Positions 56,234 to 64,000 of a stretch of 64,000 nucleotides of DNA are shown here, in pieces (within the stretch, counting starts at the first letter, position 1; each line of letters begins with the position of its first letter). The notes beneath the pieces were generated by a model. It saw only the letters and a program-made list of their open reading frames with translations. It was not told the DNA's origin and did no database searches. The translations under genes and the position numbers were made by a program. The stretch spans positions 620,001-684,000 of the forward strand of contig CAVTNM010000008.1 of NCBI GenBank assembly GCA_963736055.1, written 5' to 3'. This DNA is from AC-32 sp963736055 (GTDB taxonomy: Bacteria; Actinomycetota; Thermoleophilia; Gaiellales; Gaiellaceae).

Positions 56234-58700
56234 TCAGTCTAGGCAGCGAGCGGCAAGGGACAGGGCCTCATCCGCAGGCAATGAGGCGCCCTCGTCCCTA
56301 GCCTCCTCGTACAGTGAGTCACCAAGCTCTGCGCGCAAAGTGGTGGCCGTACGTTCGTAGTCCTCGGGCTCCCACCGAGGTACCCCCATGTCTGCTTGCA
56401 GGCTCTCAGATGCCCCGAGGAGCCGCGCAGCGTCACTATCTGGCGGACTCGCTGCCGCAACCTCCTGAAGGAGCTCCGGAAAGGCTCCCCGTTGATCGAG
56501 CTCCCGACACAGTTGAAGCGCCTGCCGAAGATGGAGACGCGCTCCCTCCGGGTCTCCCGCGCGCCTCGCGGCCTCTCCGGCCAGCAGCGCGGCAACCGCC
56601 AGCTTCGTCGGCACGAAGGGATCCTCGAAGAGCCCGGCCGCTTCCTCGTTGAGCTCACGTGCCCGATCGAATTCACCCGCCCGAAACTCGACCATGCCCA
56701 GGTTCGAGAGGGCGTGGCCGACTCCTGAAGGCACCCCAAGACTGCGCTGCCACGCCACTGCCTCATTGCCCAGCTGACGCGCCTCCTCGAATTCTCCGGC
56801 CTCGGCGAGCATGTCCGCCAAGTCCGCGAGCGTCGCAGGAAAAAGCCTTTCCGGACTCATCTCTCGGAGTTGCGGAAGAAGCTCACGCTTGATGCGAAGG
56901 GCCTTTTTGCGATTCCCGAAGAAGCGGTAGAGCTCACTGGCGTCGAGGAGCCCGAGCACTCGTTCCCAATGCGGCGCCCGAGACGCCTGGGCGACCGCCC
57001 AGTCCGCCCAGCGCAATCCCTCGGCAACCAGGCCCCTCGTGATCCAGAAGTACCAGAGCCCGTCGATGAGAAGCATGGCCTGGCCGACTTCCTGCTCGCG
57101 AGCGAGCCACTCGAGCGCGCTTCGCATGTTGTCAATTTCGGCTGTCAGGCGAGCCGTTGAATCGGCGTCTCCGTAGCGGACCAGCGTCTCGAGGCGCTCG
57201 GCGAGCACCACATGCCACTGGGCGTGCCTGCGTGCCGTCCGCTCGGCATCACCAGTCACCTCCAGGCACTCGGCGGCGAACTGCCGAATCGTCTCGAGCA
57301 TCCAGAAACGAGCTGCGCCTCCAGGGGCCTCTTGGCGACGGACAAGGCTCTTGTCCAAGAGAGATTCGAGGAGATCTGGACCCGCGCCGCAGACGTCCTC
57401 GACGGCCTCGAGCGCGCAACCACCCGACAAAGACCGAGAGGCCGCTGGAAGAGTCGCTGCTCGGCGGGAGTGAGCAGGCCGTAGCGACCACTCGATTGCT
57501 GCCCGAAGGGTTTGCTGACGAGGATCGGCGTCACGTCCTCCCTTGAGCAGGTCGAGGCGCTCGTCGAGCCGATCGAGAATCTGACTCGGTGAGAGGACAC
57601 CCATCCGCGCGGCGGCGAGCTCGATGGCGAGCGGAAGGTTGTCAAGGCGCTCGCACAACTGTTCGACGAGTTCGTGGCGACCGGCGCGTGCCCGCGCGGC
57701 AAAGAGCTCGACCGCATCTGACCTTGACAGCGGGAGAACCGCGTACTCGACCTCGCCTCTCACTCGCAAGCGCTCACGACTGGTGACGACGACCTTCAAG
57801 TCCAGGGCACGTCTCGACGAGCGTTGGCCACCTCGGGCGCAGCGTCGATCACCTGCTCGAAGTTGTCGAGCAGCAGAATCATCTCGCGCTCCCCGATGTA
57901 CTTGGCGACGCCGTCCTTGGCACCGAGTGTCGACGCGATCGCCTCAAGCACGAGCGCCTGATCGCGAAGCCCCGCAAGCCCAACCCAGAAGACGCCGCCC
58001 CTCGCCGACGGGACTAGCTCGGACGCGCATTCGATCGCCAGTCGTGTCTTGCCCGAGCCGCCTGGCCCAGTGAGCGTCACCAGGCGCGCGTCACGGAGGA
58101 GCGAGACGAGCTCCGCGCGCTCCGAGTCCCGCCCGACGAAGGTGCTGGCCGGCCTCGGCAGGTTCGTATTCGAAATCGTCTTGAGCGGCGGAAACGAGCT
58201 GGAGCCGAGCTGGTAGATCGCGACCGGCGCATCAAAGTCCTTCAGCCGATGCTCTCCGAGCTCGAGCACCTCAGCGTCGACGAGCTCGCGGGTCGAAGAC
58301 GAGAGCAACACCTGCCCGCCGTGCCCGGCCGCCGCCACTCGTGCGCCGAAGTGCAGGTCGACGCCAACGTACCCCTCACCAGTCAGCTGGGGCTTGCCGG
58401 TGTGCAGACCCATTCGCACGCGGATCGGCCCCGGGTTGAGCACTTCCTGTCCGAGCGCAGCAGCCGTGACTGCTTCGGTCGCATCGCGCGAACGACATAG
58501 AAGAAGGCGTCACCCTGGGTGTCCACCTCGACACCTCGATGCTGGGCAAACGCCTCGCGCAAGGCCCGGCGGTGTTCGGCAAGGGCGTCCGGATATCGAT
58601 CCCCGAGCTCGTTCAGAAGACGCGTCGAGCCCTCGATGTCGGTGAAGAGGAAGGTGACGGTGCCACGCGGTAGCTCCCGCATGGGGAGATGATCCGCCAC
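56234..58700 (-). CDS. Adenylate/guanylate cyclase-AAA ATPase-TPR signalling protein (five frame breaks)
   Basis: A large regulator-like protein read in several frames. N-terminal class III cyclase domain: GTVTFLFTDIEGSTRLLNEL, VDTQGDAFFYVV, then after a break PIRVRMGLHTGKPQLTGEGY. Next an NB-ARC/AAA domain: LVTLTGPGGSGKTRLAIECA, REMILLLDNFEQVIDAAPEV, and after a break KVVVTSRERLRVRGEVEYAV and ERLDNLPLAIELAAARMGVL. Then a TPR-rich C-terminus. Breaks near 58493 and 57815 (each one base missing) and near 57485, 57441 and 57425 (each one base extra) restore one ~820-aa protein. This is the most damaged gene here, so it may be a real pseudogene or a badly sequenced patch. Confidence 0.75.
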
Positions 58701-58715
58701 GAAGAGGGGCTACGG

Positions 58716-58871
58716 CTAGTGCCGGCGGTGGCGGAGGTAGTGCGTCAGCTCGCCGAGCACGATCACGCCCAGGAAGATCAGGCCGACGATCAGCATCGCC
58801 GTGATCACGGACTTGCCTTCCTCGGCGGCGGTCTTCGCGGCCAGCGGCAGGAGGAATCCGAGCAGAGCCAT
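58716..58871 (-). CDS. Small single-helix membrane protein
   Basis: A 51-aa protein from ATG 58871: MALLGFLLPLAAKTAAEEGK, then a hydrophobic helix VITAMLIVGLIFLGVIVLGE and a basic tail THYLRHRRH. It could be a small accessory subunit of a respiratory complex. It is co-directional between the uncharacterised gene at 58882 and the cyclase gene. There are no recognised relatives. Confidence 0.55.
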   Translation of the reverse strand: MALLGFLLPLAAKTAAEEGKSVITAMLIVGLIFLGVIVLGELTHYLRHRRH

Positions 58872-58881
58872 CCGCGCGACT

Positions 58882-59367
58882 TTACCCGACTCTGCGCCGG
58901 TGATTCTCGAGCGCACGCTCGACGGGCTCGCTGCCGCGCCCATCCCAATCCTGGCGCGCCGCGTCCCCCTCGCCGAGCGTGGCGGCCGTCGCCGCCCAGG
59001 CCTCGCCGTCGCCCGGCAGCTCGTCGGCGCGCAGCCGCGCGCAGAGCGAGATCAGACCGGCGAGGTCGGCGACCGCGTCGACGGTGCCCGCATCGGCTAT
59101 CCGGACGAGGCCGTGCGCGTAGAGGTAGTCCCCCAGCAGGAGGGCTGTGTCGGCGTCCGCGGGCTCGAACAGCCGCGGCCGGCCGTAGTGGAGCAGGTAG
59201 CCCTCGTAGATCGTCTCCAGCCCGAGGGCGTATCGCTCCTCGCCGAGCGGGGAGAAGACGGGATTGGCCTCGCGCTCGGCCTCCGGGCGCAGCGCGGCCT
59301 CCCACAGCCGGCTCTCGCGCGCGGCTTCGAGGGCGATCGTCTCCCAGAGGCCCGCAGCTACAGCCAG
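58882..59367 (-). CDS. Uncharacterised helical protein downstream of hemB
   Basis: About 161 aa, helical, Ala/Leu-rich. It begins near VAAGLWETIALEAARESRLW and has YALGLETIYEGYLLHYGRPR, LLLGDYLYAHGLVRIA and VADLAGLISLCARLRADELP. The 'GDYLYA' stretch recalls all-helical polyprenyl-synthase components (HepS-like), a weak resemblance only. No ATG/GTG/TTG start fits; a CTG at 59367 overlapping the hemB stop is possible. Tight linkage to hemB argues that it is real. Confidence 0.6.
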   Translation of the reverse strand: MAVAAGLWETIALEAARESRLWEAALRPEAEREANPVFSPLGEERYALGLETIYEGYLLHYGRPRLFEPADADTALLLGDYLYAHGLVRIADAGTVDAVADLAGLISLCARLRADELPGDGEAWAATAATLGEGDAARQDWDGRGSEPVERALENHRRRVG

Positions 59368-60320
59368 CCGGCGAGCTCCTTCGTCCAGTAGGAGACGACC
59401 ACGTCGGCGCCGGCCCGGACGATCGCCGTCAGCGACTCGAGCGCGGCCTGCCGCTCGTCGACCCAGCCGCGGGCGCCGGCTGCCTTGAGCATCGCGTACT
59501 CGCCCGAGACGTTGTAGGCGCCGACCGGGAGGTCGAAGCGCTCGCGGGCGGCTCGGATCACGTCCAGGTTCGGCAGCGCCGGCTTGACGAGCAGGACGTC
59601 CGCGCCCTCGGCCACGTCCAGCTCGCACTCCCGCAGCGCCTCGCGCACGTTGGCGGGGTCCAGCTGGTAGCCGCGCCGGTCGCCGAAGGCAGGCGTCGAG
59701 TCGGCCGCCTCGCGGAAGGGGCCGTAGAACGCCGAGGCGTACTTGGCGGCGTAGGAGACGATCGGCGTCTCGGCGTAGCCGTGCTCGTCGAGTGCGGCCC
59801 TGATCGCCCGGACGCGGCCATCCATCATGTCGCTCGGGCACACGGCGTCGGCCCCCGCCGCGGCGTGGCTGACGGCCGTCCGGGCGAGCAGCTCGAGCGT
59901 CGCGTCGTTGTCGACCTCCTCGCCCTCGAGGACGCCGCAGTGACCGTGCGAGGTGTACTCGCACAGGCAGACGTCGGTCAGCAGGACGAGCCCCGGGCTG
60001 GTCTCGCGCAGCGCCCGCAGCGCGCGCTGGACGATCCCGTCGTCGTCCCAGGCGCCGGAGCCGTCCTCGTCCTTCTCCTCGGGGATGCCGAACAGGATCA
60101 GCGCCTGGACGCCAAGCCGGGCGGCCTCCTCGGCCTCGGCCACGAGATCCTCGACCGAGTGGCGGCCGAGCGCGGGCAGGTCCGGGTTCGGCTCGGTGGC
60201 AGGGCCGACGAAGAGCGGGAAGACGAAGTCGTCCAGGTCGAGCCGCGTCTCGCGCACGAGCGAGCGGAGGCGGTCGCTGCGCCGCAACCGGCGCAGACGC
60301 GTGAGAGGGAACGTGCTCAC
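59358..60320 (-). CDS. hemB: Delta-aminolevulinic acid dehydratase (porphobilinogen synthase)
   Basis: Condenses two 5-aminolevulinates to porphobilinogen in haem synthesis. 320 aa. Metal and catalytic segments: LLTDVCLCEYTSHGHCGVLE (Cys-rich, zinc type), AGADAVCPSDMMDGRVRAIR, VSYAAKYASAFYGPFREAAD with the first Schiff-base Lys, and DVLLVKPALPNLDVI with the second. The start is GTG at 60320, overlapping the micro-ORF stop as GTGA. Haem supply fits the downstream cytochrome genes. Confidence 0.95.
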   Translation of the reverse strand: MSTFPLTRLRRLRRSDRLRSLVRETRLDLDDFVFPLFVGPATEPNPDLPALGRHSVEDLVAEAEEAARLGVQALILFGIPEEKDEDGSGAWDDDGIVQRALRALRETSPGLVLLTDVCLCEYTSHGHCGVLEGEEVDNDATLELLARTAVSHAAAGADAVCPSDMMDGRVRAIRAALDEHGYAETPIVSYAAKYASAFYGPFREAADSTPAFGDRRGYQLDPANVREALRECELDVAEGADVLLVKPALPNLDVIRAARERFDLPVGAYNVSGEYAMLKAAGARGWVDERQAALESLTAIVRAGADVVVSYWTKELAGWL

Positions 60321-60397
60321 GGCAACAATTTACGCGCTCCGATCCGGGCGAGCCCGGCGAAGACGGCGAGCGGCGCAGGGAGGGCGAACCGGTTCAC
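60317..60397 (-). CDS. 26-residue micro-ORF coupled between the ABC ATPase and hemB
   Basis: A GTG-initiated frame encoding MNRFALPAPLAVFAGLARIG followed by ARKLLP and TGA. Its GTG overlaps the ABC ATPase stop (GTGA), and its TGA overlaps the hemB GTG (GTGA), so it bridges the two genes exactly, in frame, with 4-base overlaps at both ends. It is hydrophobic and basic. It could be a real micropeptide, a coupling leader for hemB, or the remnant of a lost permease gene. Confidence 0.5.
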   Translation of the reverse strand: MNRFALPAPLAVFAGLARIGARKLLP

Positions 60398-61062
60398 GCG
60401 AACAGCGTGTCGGATTGCGAGCGGTCGTAGTCGCTCACCGAGCCGGCGAAGACGAGCCGGCCGTCCCGCAGGGCGGCGACCCGTTCGGCAAAGCGCTCGA
60501 CCTCATCGAGATTCTGGGTCGCAAAGACGAGCGCTCCCCCGGCCTCCCGCAGCGCGGTGGCGCGGTCCCAGAGCCGCCGCCCCTGGTCCGGGTCGAGCTC
60601 GGCGGTCGGCTCGTCGAGGAGCAGGACCTCGGGATCACCGAGCAGGGCGATCGCGAGGTTCAGGACCTGCCGTTTCCCGACCGAGAGCTCGGCGCTCGGC
60701 GACGGCTTACCCGGAAGGTCGAAGTCGGCCAGCAGACGCGCTGCCGCGTCCGGCGGATCGGGCTCGCCCTCGAGCCGCGCGAAGAGCTCAAGGTTCTCGC
60801 GAGCCGAGAGGCGGCCGTACTGGGCCGGACGCTGGGGTGCCCACCCGACCCGAACGCCCTTGCGGCGCTCGATCGTCCCCGCGCTCGGCTCGACCGCTCC
60901 CGCCAGGAGCGAAAGCAGCGTCGACTTGCCCGCGCCGTTCGGGCCGACGAGGGCGACTGCCTCGCCGTCCCAGATCTCCAGGTCGACTGTGCGCAGAGCG
61001 ACCTTGCGCCCGAACGAGCGTGCTGCTCCGCGAGCGGTGAGGAGCGCTGTGTCCCGGGTCAC
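60394..61062 (-). CDS. ABC transporter ATP-binding protein (CcmA-like)
   Basis: A 222-aa ATPase. Walker A is LVGPNGAGKSTLLSLLAGAV (~residues 38-57), the signature is AELSVGKRQVLNLAIALLGD, and Walker B is VLLLDEPTAELDPDQGRRLW, followed by the Q/H-loop ATQNLDEV. Similarity to haem-export CcmA and to drug-export ATPases is comparable, but the hemB/cytochrome context makes cytochrome c maturation attractive. No permease follows; only the micro-ORF does. GTG at 61062 overlaps the upstream permease stop. Confidence 0.85.
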   Translation of the reverse strand: MTRDTALLTARGAARSFGRKVALRTVDLEIWDGEAVALVGPNGAGKSTLLSLLAGAVEPSAGTIERRKGVRVGWAPQRPAQYGRLSARENLELFARLEGEPDPPDAAARLLADFDLPGKPSPSAELSVGKRQVLNLAIALLGDPEVLLLDEPTAELDPDQGRRLWDRATALREAGGALVFATQNLDEVERFAERVAALRDGRLVFAGSVSDYDRSQSDTLFA

Positions 61063-62297
61063 CGGCTGGCTGCTGCGGGCGGGTCGGACGGAGGGACGGG
61101 CGCAACGGGCCGCGTGCCCTCGATCTCGACCTCGACCGGAATCGCCGAGCTTTCCTGCCACGACTCGAGCGCCACGCGCTCGGAGAAGAACTCCCAGGTC
61201 GCCCGCCCCGCGGCCAGCAGCGGCAAGGCGACCAGCGCGCCCGGGAGGCCGTAGATCTCCCCGCCGGCCAGCAGCCCGAAGATGACGAGCAGCGGATGCA
61301 GGCGCAGCGCACTGCCCATCACGTTGGGGACGACGACGTGTCCCTCGATCTGGTGGATCGCGAGGAAGAGAAGGGCGACCCAGAGCGCCGACACCGGGTG
61401 CACGACGAGGGCGTAGATGAAGGGCGGCACCGCGCCCAGCCAGGGCCCAAGGTACGGAATCAGCTCCGTGACCGCGACCCAGGCGCCGAACAGGACCGCG
61501 TACTTGTCCATGCCCGGCACCCAGCCCAGCGTTCCGAGTAACCAGAGGCCGAGGCCTGCGCTCGTCCCGATGATCAGCGAGAGCAGGAACTGGCCGCGCA
61601 CGTAGCTCGCCAGCGAGCGCTCGATCCGGGTGAGCAGCGGCAAGGATCCGGGATGGGGCGGGAACCGCCGGTCGACGGCTCGCGCCAGCCTCGGCATGTC
61701 GAGCAGCATGTAGATCGACACCACGATCAGGAGCACGAGGCTGAAGAGGAACTTGATCGTGCTGATCGCCGCCCCCTCGACGAAGTCGATCACCTGCCGC
61801 GTGTACTTCGAGACGTCCTTGTCGGCGATCCGCTGGACCAGGTCGTGGCCCTGCTTCTGGACCTTGATGCCGCCGAGGCGATGCGTGTTGAGCCAGACCT
61901 GGAAACGGTCGACGTCGCGGTCGGCATGTGTCTCCCGGCCTGAGCCTCGTCCGTGCTCGACCGTAAAGTAGTCGTTCACGCGGTTCGCGCCCGACTTGGT
62001 CTGGTCGACGACGACGGTGCCGATCGCGATTGCGGCGGCTAGCAATATGGCGACGAACGTCAGGTACACCAGTGCGACGCCGAATCCGCGGGGAATCCAG
62101 ACGCGGGTCAGGGTTCGCACGATCGGGTTGAGCAGGAACGCGATCAGTCCCGCCACGAGGAAGAGAAAGACGACGTGACGCGCCGCGCCGGCAACCACCC
62201 ACAGCAACAGCAGAAGGATGGGGAGGCCGACGAGCTGAATCCAGCGCGGGATCTGAATCTTCGCGGCCCCGGCGGGAGGCCCGGCCATGCGAGGCAT
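61059..62297 (-). CDS. AI-2E family transporter (PerM/TqsA-like)
   Basis: A ~412-aa membrane protein. Helices begin QLVGLPILLLLLWVVAGAAR and VVFLFLVAGLIAFLLNPIVR. A long soluble loop (DVDRFQVWLNTHRLGGIKVQ) is followed by FLFSLVLLIVVSIYMLLDMP, SLASYVRGQFLLSLIIGTSA, TELIPYLGPWLGAVPPFIYA and IEGHVVVPNVMGSALRLHPL. This is the typical UPF0118 pattern; substrates differ among members. ATG at 62297 follows GGGAGG; ATG at 62288 is an alternative. It is the first gene of the long minus-strand cluster. Confidence 0.88.
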   Translation of the reverse strand: MPRMAGPPAGAAKIQIPRWIQLVGLPILLLLLWVVAGAARHVVFLFLVAGLIAFLLNPIVRTLTRVWIPRGFGVALVYLTFVAILLAAAIAIGTVVVDQTKSGANRVNDYFTVEHGRGSGRETHADRDVDRFQVWLNTHRLGGIKVQKQGHDLVQRIADKDVSKYTRQVIDFVEGAAISTIKFLFSLVLLIVVSIYMLLDMPRLARAVDRRFPPHPGSLPLLTRIERSLASYVRGQFLLSLIIGTSAGLGLWLLGTLGWVPGMDKYAVLFGAWVAVTELIPYLGPWLGAVPPFIYALVVHPVSALWVALLFLAIHQIEGHVVVPNVMGSALRLHPLLVIFGLLAGGEIYGLPGALVALPLLAAGRATWEFFSERVALESWQESSAIPVEVEIEGTRPVAPVPPSDPPAAASR

Positions 62298-62426
62298 CGT
62301 ACCTCCCGGGTCACACAGCTTCGACCGCCTCCCTGGGACTGGGACTTCGAGGTCGACGGGTCGCTCGCGGTTCAGCCGCGACGGGTCCCGTTGCAGGAGC
62401 AGTCGACCTTCGTTAGCGTGCCGCGG

Positions 62427-63206
62427 ATGCCACGCGCCTCCGGGCACGCGCTTGTGATGCGGAGGCGGGCGGAAGTAGCCGCTGCGCGCCGGAAGAGGCG
62501 ACTGGCGGGGCTCATGCTGCTCGCGGCCGTCGCGCTCGTCACGTTGCTCCTGACCGCTTTCGGGTCGGGCCGGTCGAGCGCGGTCCCGACGGCTGCGCCC
62601 GCCCCGGCGACCCGCCTCGTCCCGGCCGGCCCTCCGCGGCCGCAGGTGGTGGCGCTCCAGTCGACTCTTCGGCTCCAGCTCCCGGTCGCGCAGAGGCGCG
62701 TGACGGCGATCGGCTACCACGCCTCGGACAACGGCGCCCTCTCACTCGACCCGATCGGCCGGCAGGCGAACCAGGGTCTCGTCACTCGCGTCGCACAGAG
62801 CCTCTTCGGCGGCGGCACGTCCGGGCTCCGCTACTACGCGCTCGGCGGCAGCGGCGGCCCGACGACCGGCTCGCTCGACGTCGGCGCGGCTCCCGGCACC
62901 GACGTCTACGCGCCGGTGGACGGCACGATCGTCGGGATCACCCCGTACATCCTGGACGGCAAGCACTACGGGGCCCGGATCGACGTTCAGCCCAGCGGCA
63001 ACCCGTCGATCATCGTCTCGTTGACCCACCTGCGGCGCGACCCGAGCCTGACCGTCGGCTCGCCGGTCTCCGCGACCACCTCGAAGCTCGGCACGATCCT
63101 CGACTTCGCCAAGGTCGAGCGCCAGGCCCTCGCGCGCGTGACACAGGACGCGGGCAACCACGTGGCGATCGAGGTGCACCCCGCCGCCACGCTCTCGAGT
63201 CCCTGA
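62427..63206 (+). CDS. M23-like (LysM-less) peptidase-fold membrane-anchored protein
   Basis: A ~259-aa protein with a basic N-terminus (RRRAEVAAARRKRRL), one membrane helix (GLMLLAAVALVTLLLTAF), a Pro/Ala linker and a C-terminal lysostaphin-like (M23) beta fold: SLDVGAAPGTDVYAPVDGTI, VSLTHLRRDPSLTVGSPV and TQDAGNHVAIEVHP. The usual HxxxD metal site is replaced by SLDVGA, so it may bind peptidoglycan rather than cut it. Start ATG 62427, or 62457 in frame. It is coupled to the YmdB-like gene. Confidence 0.75.
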   Translation: MPRASGHALVMRRRAEVAAARRKRRLAGLMLLAAVALVTLLLTAFGSGRSSAVPTAAPAPATRLVPAGPPRPQVVALQSTLRLQLPVAQRRVTAIGYHASDNGALSLDPIGRQANQGLVTRVAQSLFGGGTSGLRYYALGGSGGPTTGSLDVGAAPGTDVYAPVDGTIVGITPYILDGKHYGARIDVQPSGNPSIIVSLTHLRRDPSLTVGSPVSATTSKLGTILDFAKVERQALARVTQDAGNHVAIEVHPAATLSSP

Positions 63207-63982
63207 AGATCCTTTTCATCGCGGACGTCTTCGGCACGCCCGGGCGGGCGGCCGTCGAAGAGCGGCTCCCGGGCCTGAAGGAGGAGCTGGGAATCGGCTT
63301 CTGCGTCGTCAACGCGGAGAACGCGGCCGACGGCGCCGGGGTGACGCCCCGCCTCGCCGACCGGCTCCTGGCAGCCGGCGCCGACGCGCTCACGCTCGGC
63401 AACCACGTCTGGCGGCGCAAGGAGATCGGCCCGTACCTCGAGACCTCAGACCGGGTGGTCCGGCCTGCGAACCTGGCGTCCCGCGCTCCGGGCCGCGGTC
63501 TTGCGGTCGTGCCGTCCGAGGACGGCGAACCGGTGGCCGTCCTGAACCTCCAGGGGCAGCTCTTCATGCCCACTCCGATCAGCCCCTTCGAGGTGCTCGA
63601 CGCGCTCGTCGAGGAGGCACGCGCGCAGGCCCGGATCGTCCTGGTCGACTTCCACGCCGAGGCGACGAGCGAGAAGGTGGCCGTGGCGCGGCTCCTCGAC
63701 GGCCTGGTGACGGCCGTGTTCGGGACGCACACGCACGTGCAGACGAGCGACGCCCGCGTTCAGCCCGGAGGGACCGCTGCGATCACCGACGCCGGCATGA
63801 CGGGCCCGCACGACTCGGTGATCGGCGTGAAGGCCGAGCTCGCGATCCAGCGGATGCAGACCGGCATCGGGGTGCGCTTCGAGCCGGCGACCGGAGGAGT
63901 GAGGATCGAGGGCGCGATCGTCGAGTGCGACGACGAGGGCCGCGCGCTCAGCTGCGAGCCGCTGCGCGTTCCCGTCCCGTAG
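63203..63982 (+). CDS. YmdB-like metallophosphoesterase (cyclic-nucleotide phosphodiesterase family)
   Basis: A 259-aa calcineurin-like enzyme; characterised relatives hydrolyse 2',3'- and 3',5'-cyclic nucleotides. It starts LKILFIADVFGTPGR, aligning exactly with the family's MKILFIGDI...GR. It then has CVVNAENAADGAGVTPRLAD, LTLGNHVWRRKEI, VLVDFHAEATSEK, VTAVFGTHTHVQTSDARV and ITDAGMTGPHDSVIGV. The only start that fits is CTG at 63203, overlapping the upstream stop as CTGA. The stop at 63982 is within the window, so the gene is complete. Confidence 0.92.
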   Translation: MKILFIADVFGTPGRAAVEERLPGLKEELGIGFCVVNAENAADGAGVTPRLADRLLAAGADALTLGNHVWRRKEIGPYLETSDRVVRPANLASRAPGRGLAVVPSEDGEPVAVLNLQGQLFMPTPISPFEVLDALVEEARAQARIVLVDFHAEATSEKVAVARLLDGLVTAVFGTHTHVQTSDARVQPGGTAAITDAGMTGPHDSVIGVKAELAIQRMQTGIGVRFEPATGGVRIEGAIVECDDEGRALSCEPLRVPVP

Positions 63983-64000
63983 GAAGAAGGAGCACCGCGA

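Noticed and set aside
1..64000. tRNA, rRNA or known riboswitch genes
   Set aside because: I looked in the intergenic gaps for T-arm-like GTTCRA sequences and conserved RNA cores and found none I could support. A covariance-model search would be decisive.

Overview
This is a high-GC, gene-dense stretch of bacterial chromosome. Many genes start with GTG, and operon genes are often joined by 4-bp ATGA/GTGA overlaps. Genes of the futalosine menaquinone route (mqnA, mqnC, UbiD/UbiX partners, MenG) and a menaquinol:cytochrome c oxidoreductase with split cytochrome b and a fused c-type domain point to an actinobacterium. The class Thermoleophilia is my best guess, but it is an inference. No rRNA, tRNA, transposase, integrase or CRISPR array was seen.

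Layout. 1-1.2 kb: the end of a peptide-type ABC substrate-binding protein. 0.9-8.1 kb (minus strand): a tightly packed sulfur/C4-acid operon in the order flavoprotein, fumarase alpha, fumarase beta, phosphosulfolactate synthase (comA), cysH, cysC, sat, TauE-type exporter. It could turn sulfate into sulfite and then fix the sulfite on PEP as a sulfonate. 8.1-23.1 kb: a methyltransferase, a LysR/Fe-alcohol dehydrogenase pair, and polysaccharide genes (sugar transferase, asparagine synthase, DUF354, NDP-sugar epimerase, DegT aminotransferase, DedA, phosphodiester glycosidase) with a UvrD helicase among them. 23.2-25.6 kb: an unusual radical-SAM gene translationally coupled to mqnC. 25.6-37.8 kb: accessory small-molecule enzymes (cupins, VOC proteins, hydrolases, an L,D-transpeptidase), including a 2-kb block flanked by 55-bp direct repeats.

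37.8-49.2 kb is the most unusual part. Thirteen clear copies, plus two degraded ones, of a 27-bp repeat lie in the gaps between small genes, all in the same orientation. Most intervals hold exactly one gene, in either orientation. The right half of the repeat has two versions that track the orientation of the gene to its right. This resembles a cassette array, but no recombinase is visible and no canonical attC core was recognised.

49.2-62.3 kb (minus strand): one long unidirectional cluster runs from an AI-2E-type permease, an ABC ATPase, a 26-codon coupled micro-ORF and hemB through UbiD, Rieske/cytochrome b, UbiX and MenG to polyprenyl synthase and mqnA. It supplies haem, quinone and the bc complex together. 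62.4-64 kb (plus strand): an M23-like protein and a YmdB-like phosphodiesterase.

At least thirteen single-base frame breaks occur in otherwise well-conserved genes (cysH, lysR, DUF354, dedA, a monooxygenase-like gene, mqnA, polyprenyl synthase, a cyclase-ATPase). Most are one-base insertions and several lie in G/C runs, so residual sequencing error is more likely than real pseudogenes. Apparent fusions such as CysH-CysC and LysR-dehydrogenase come from these breaks.
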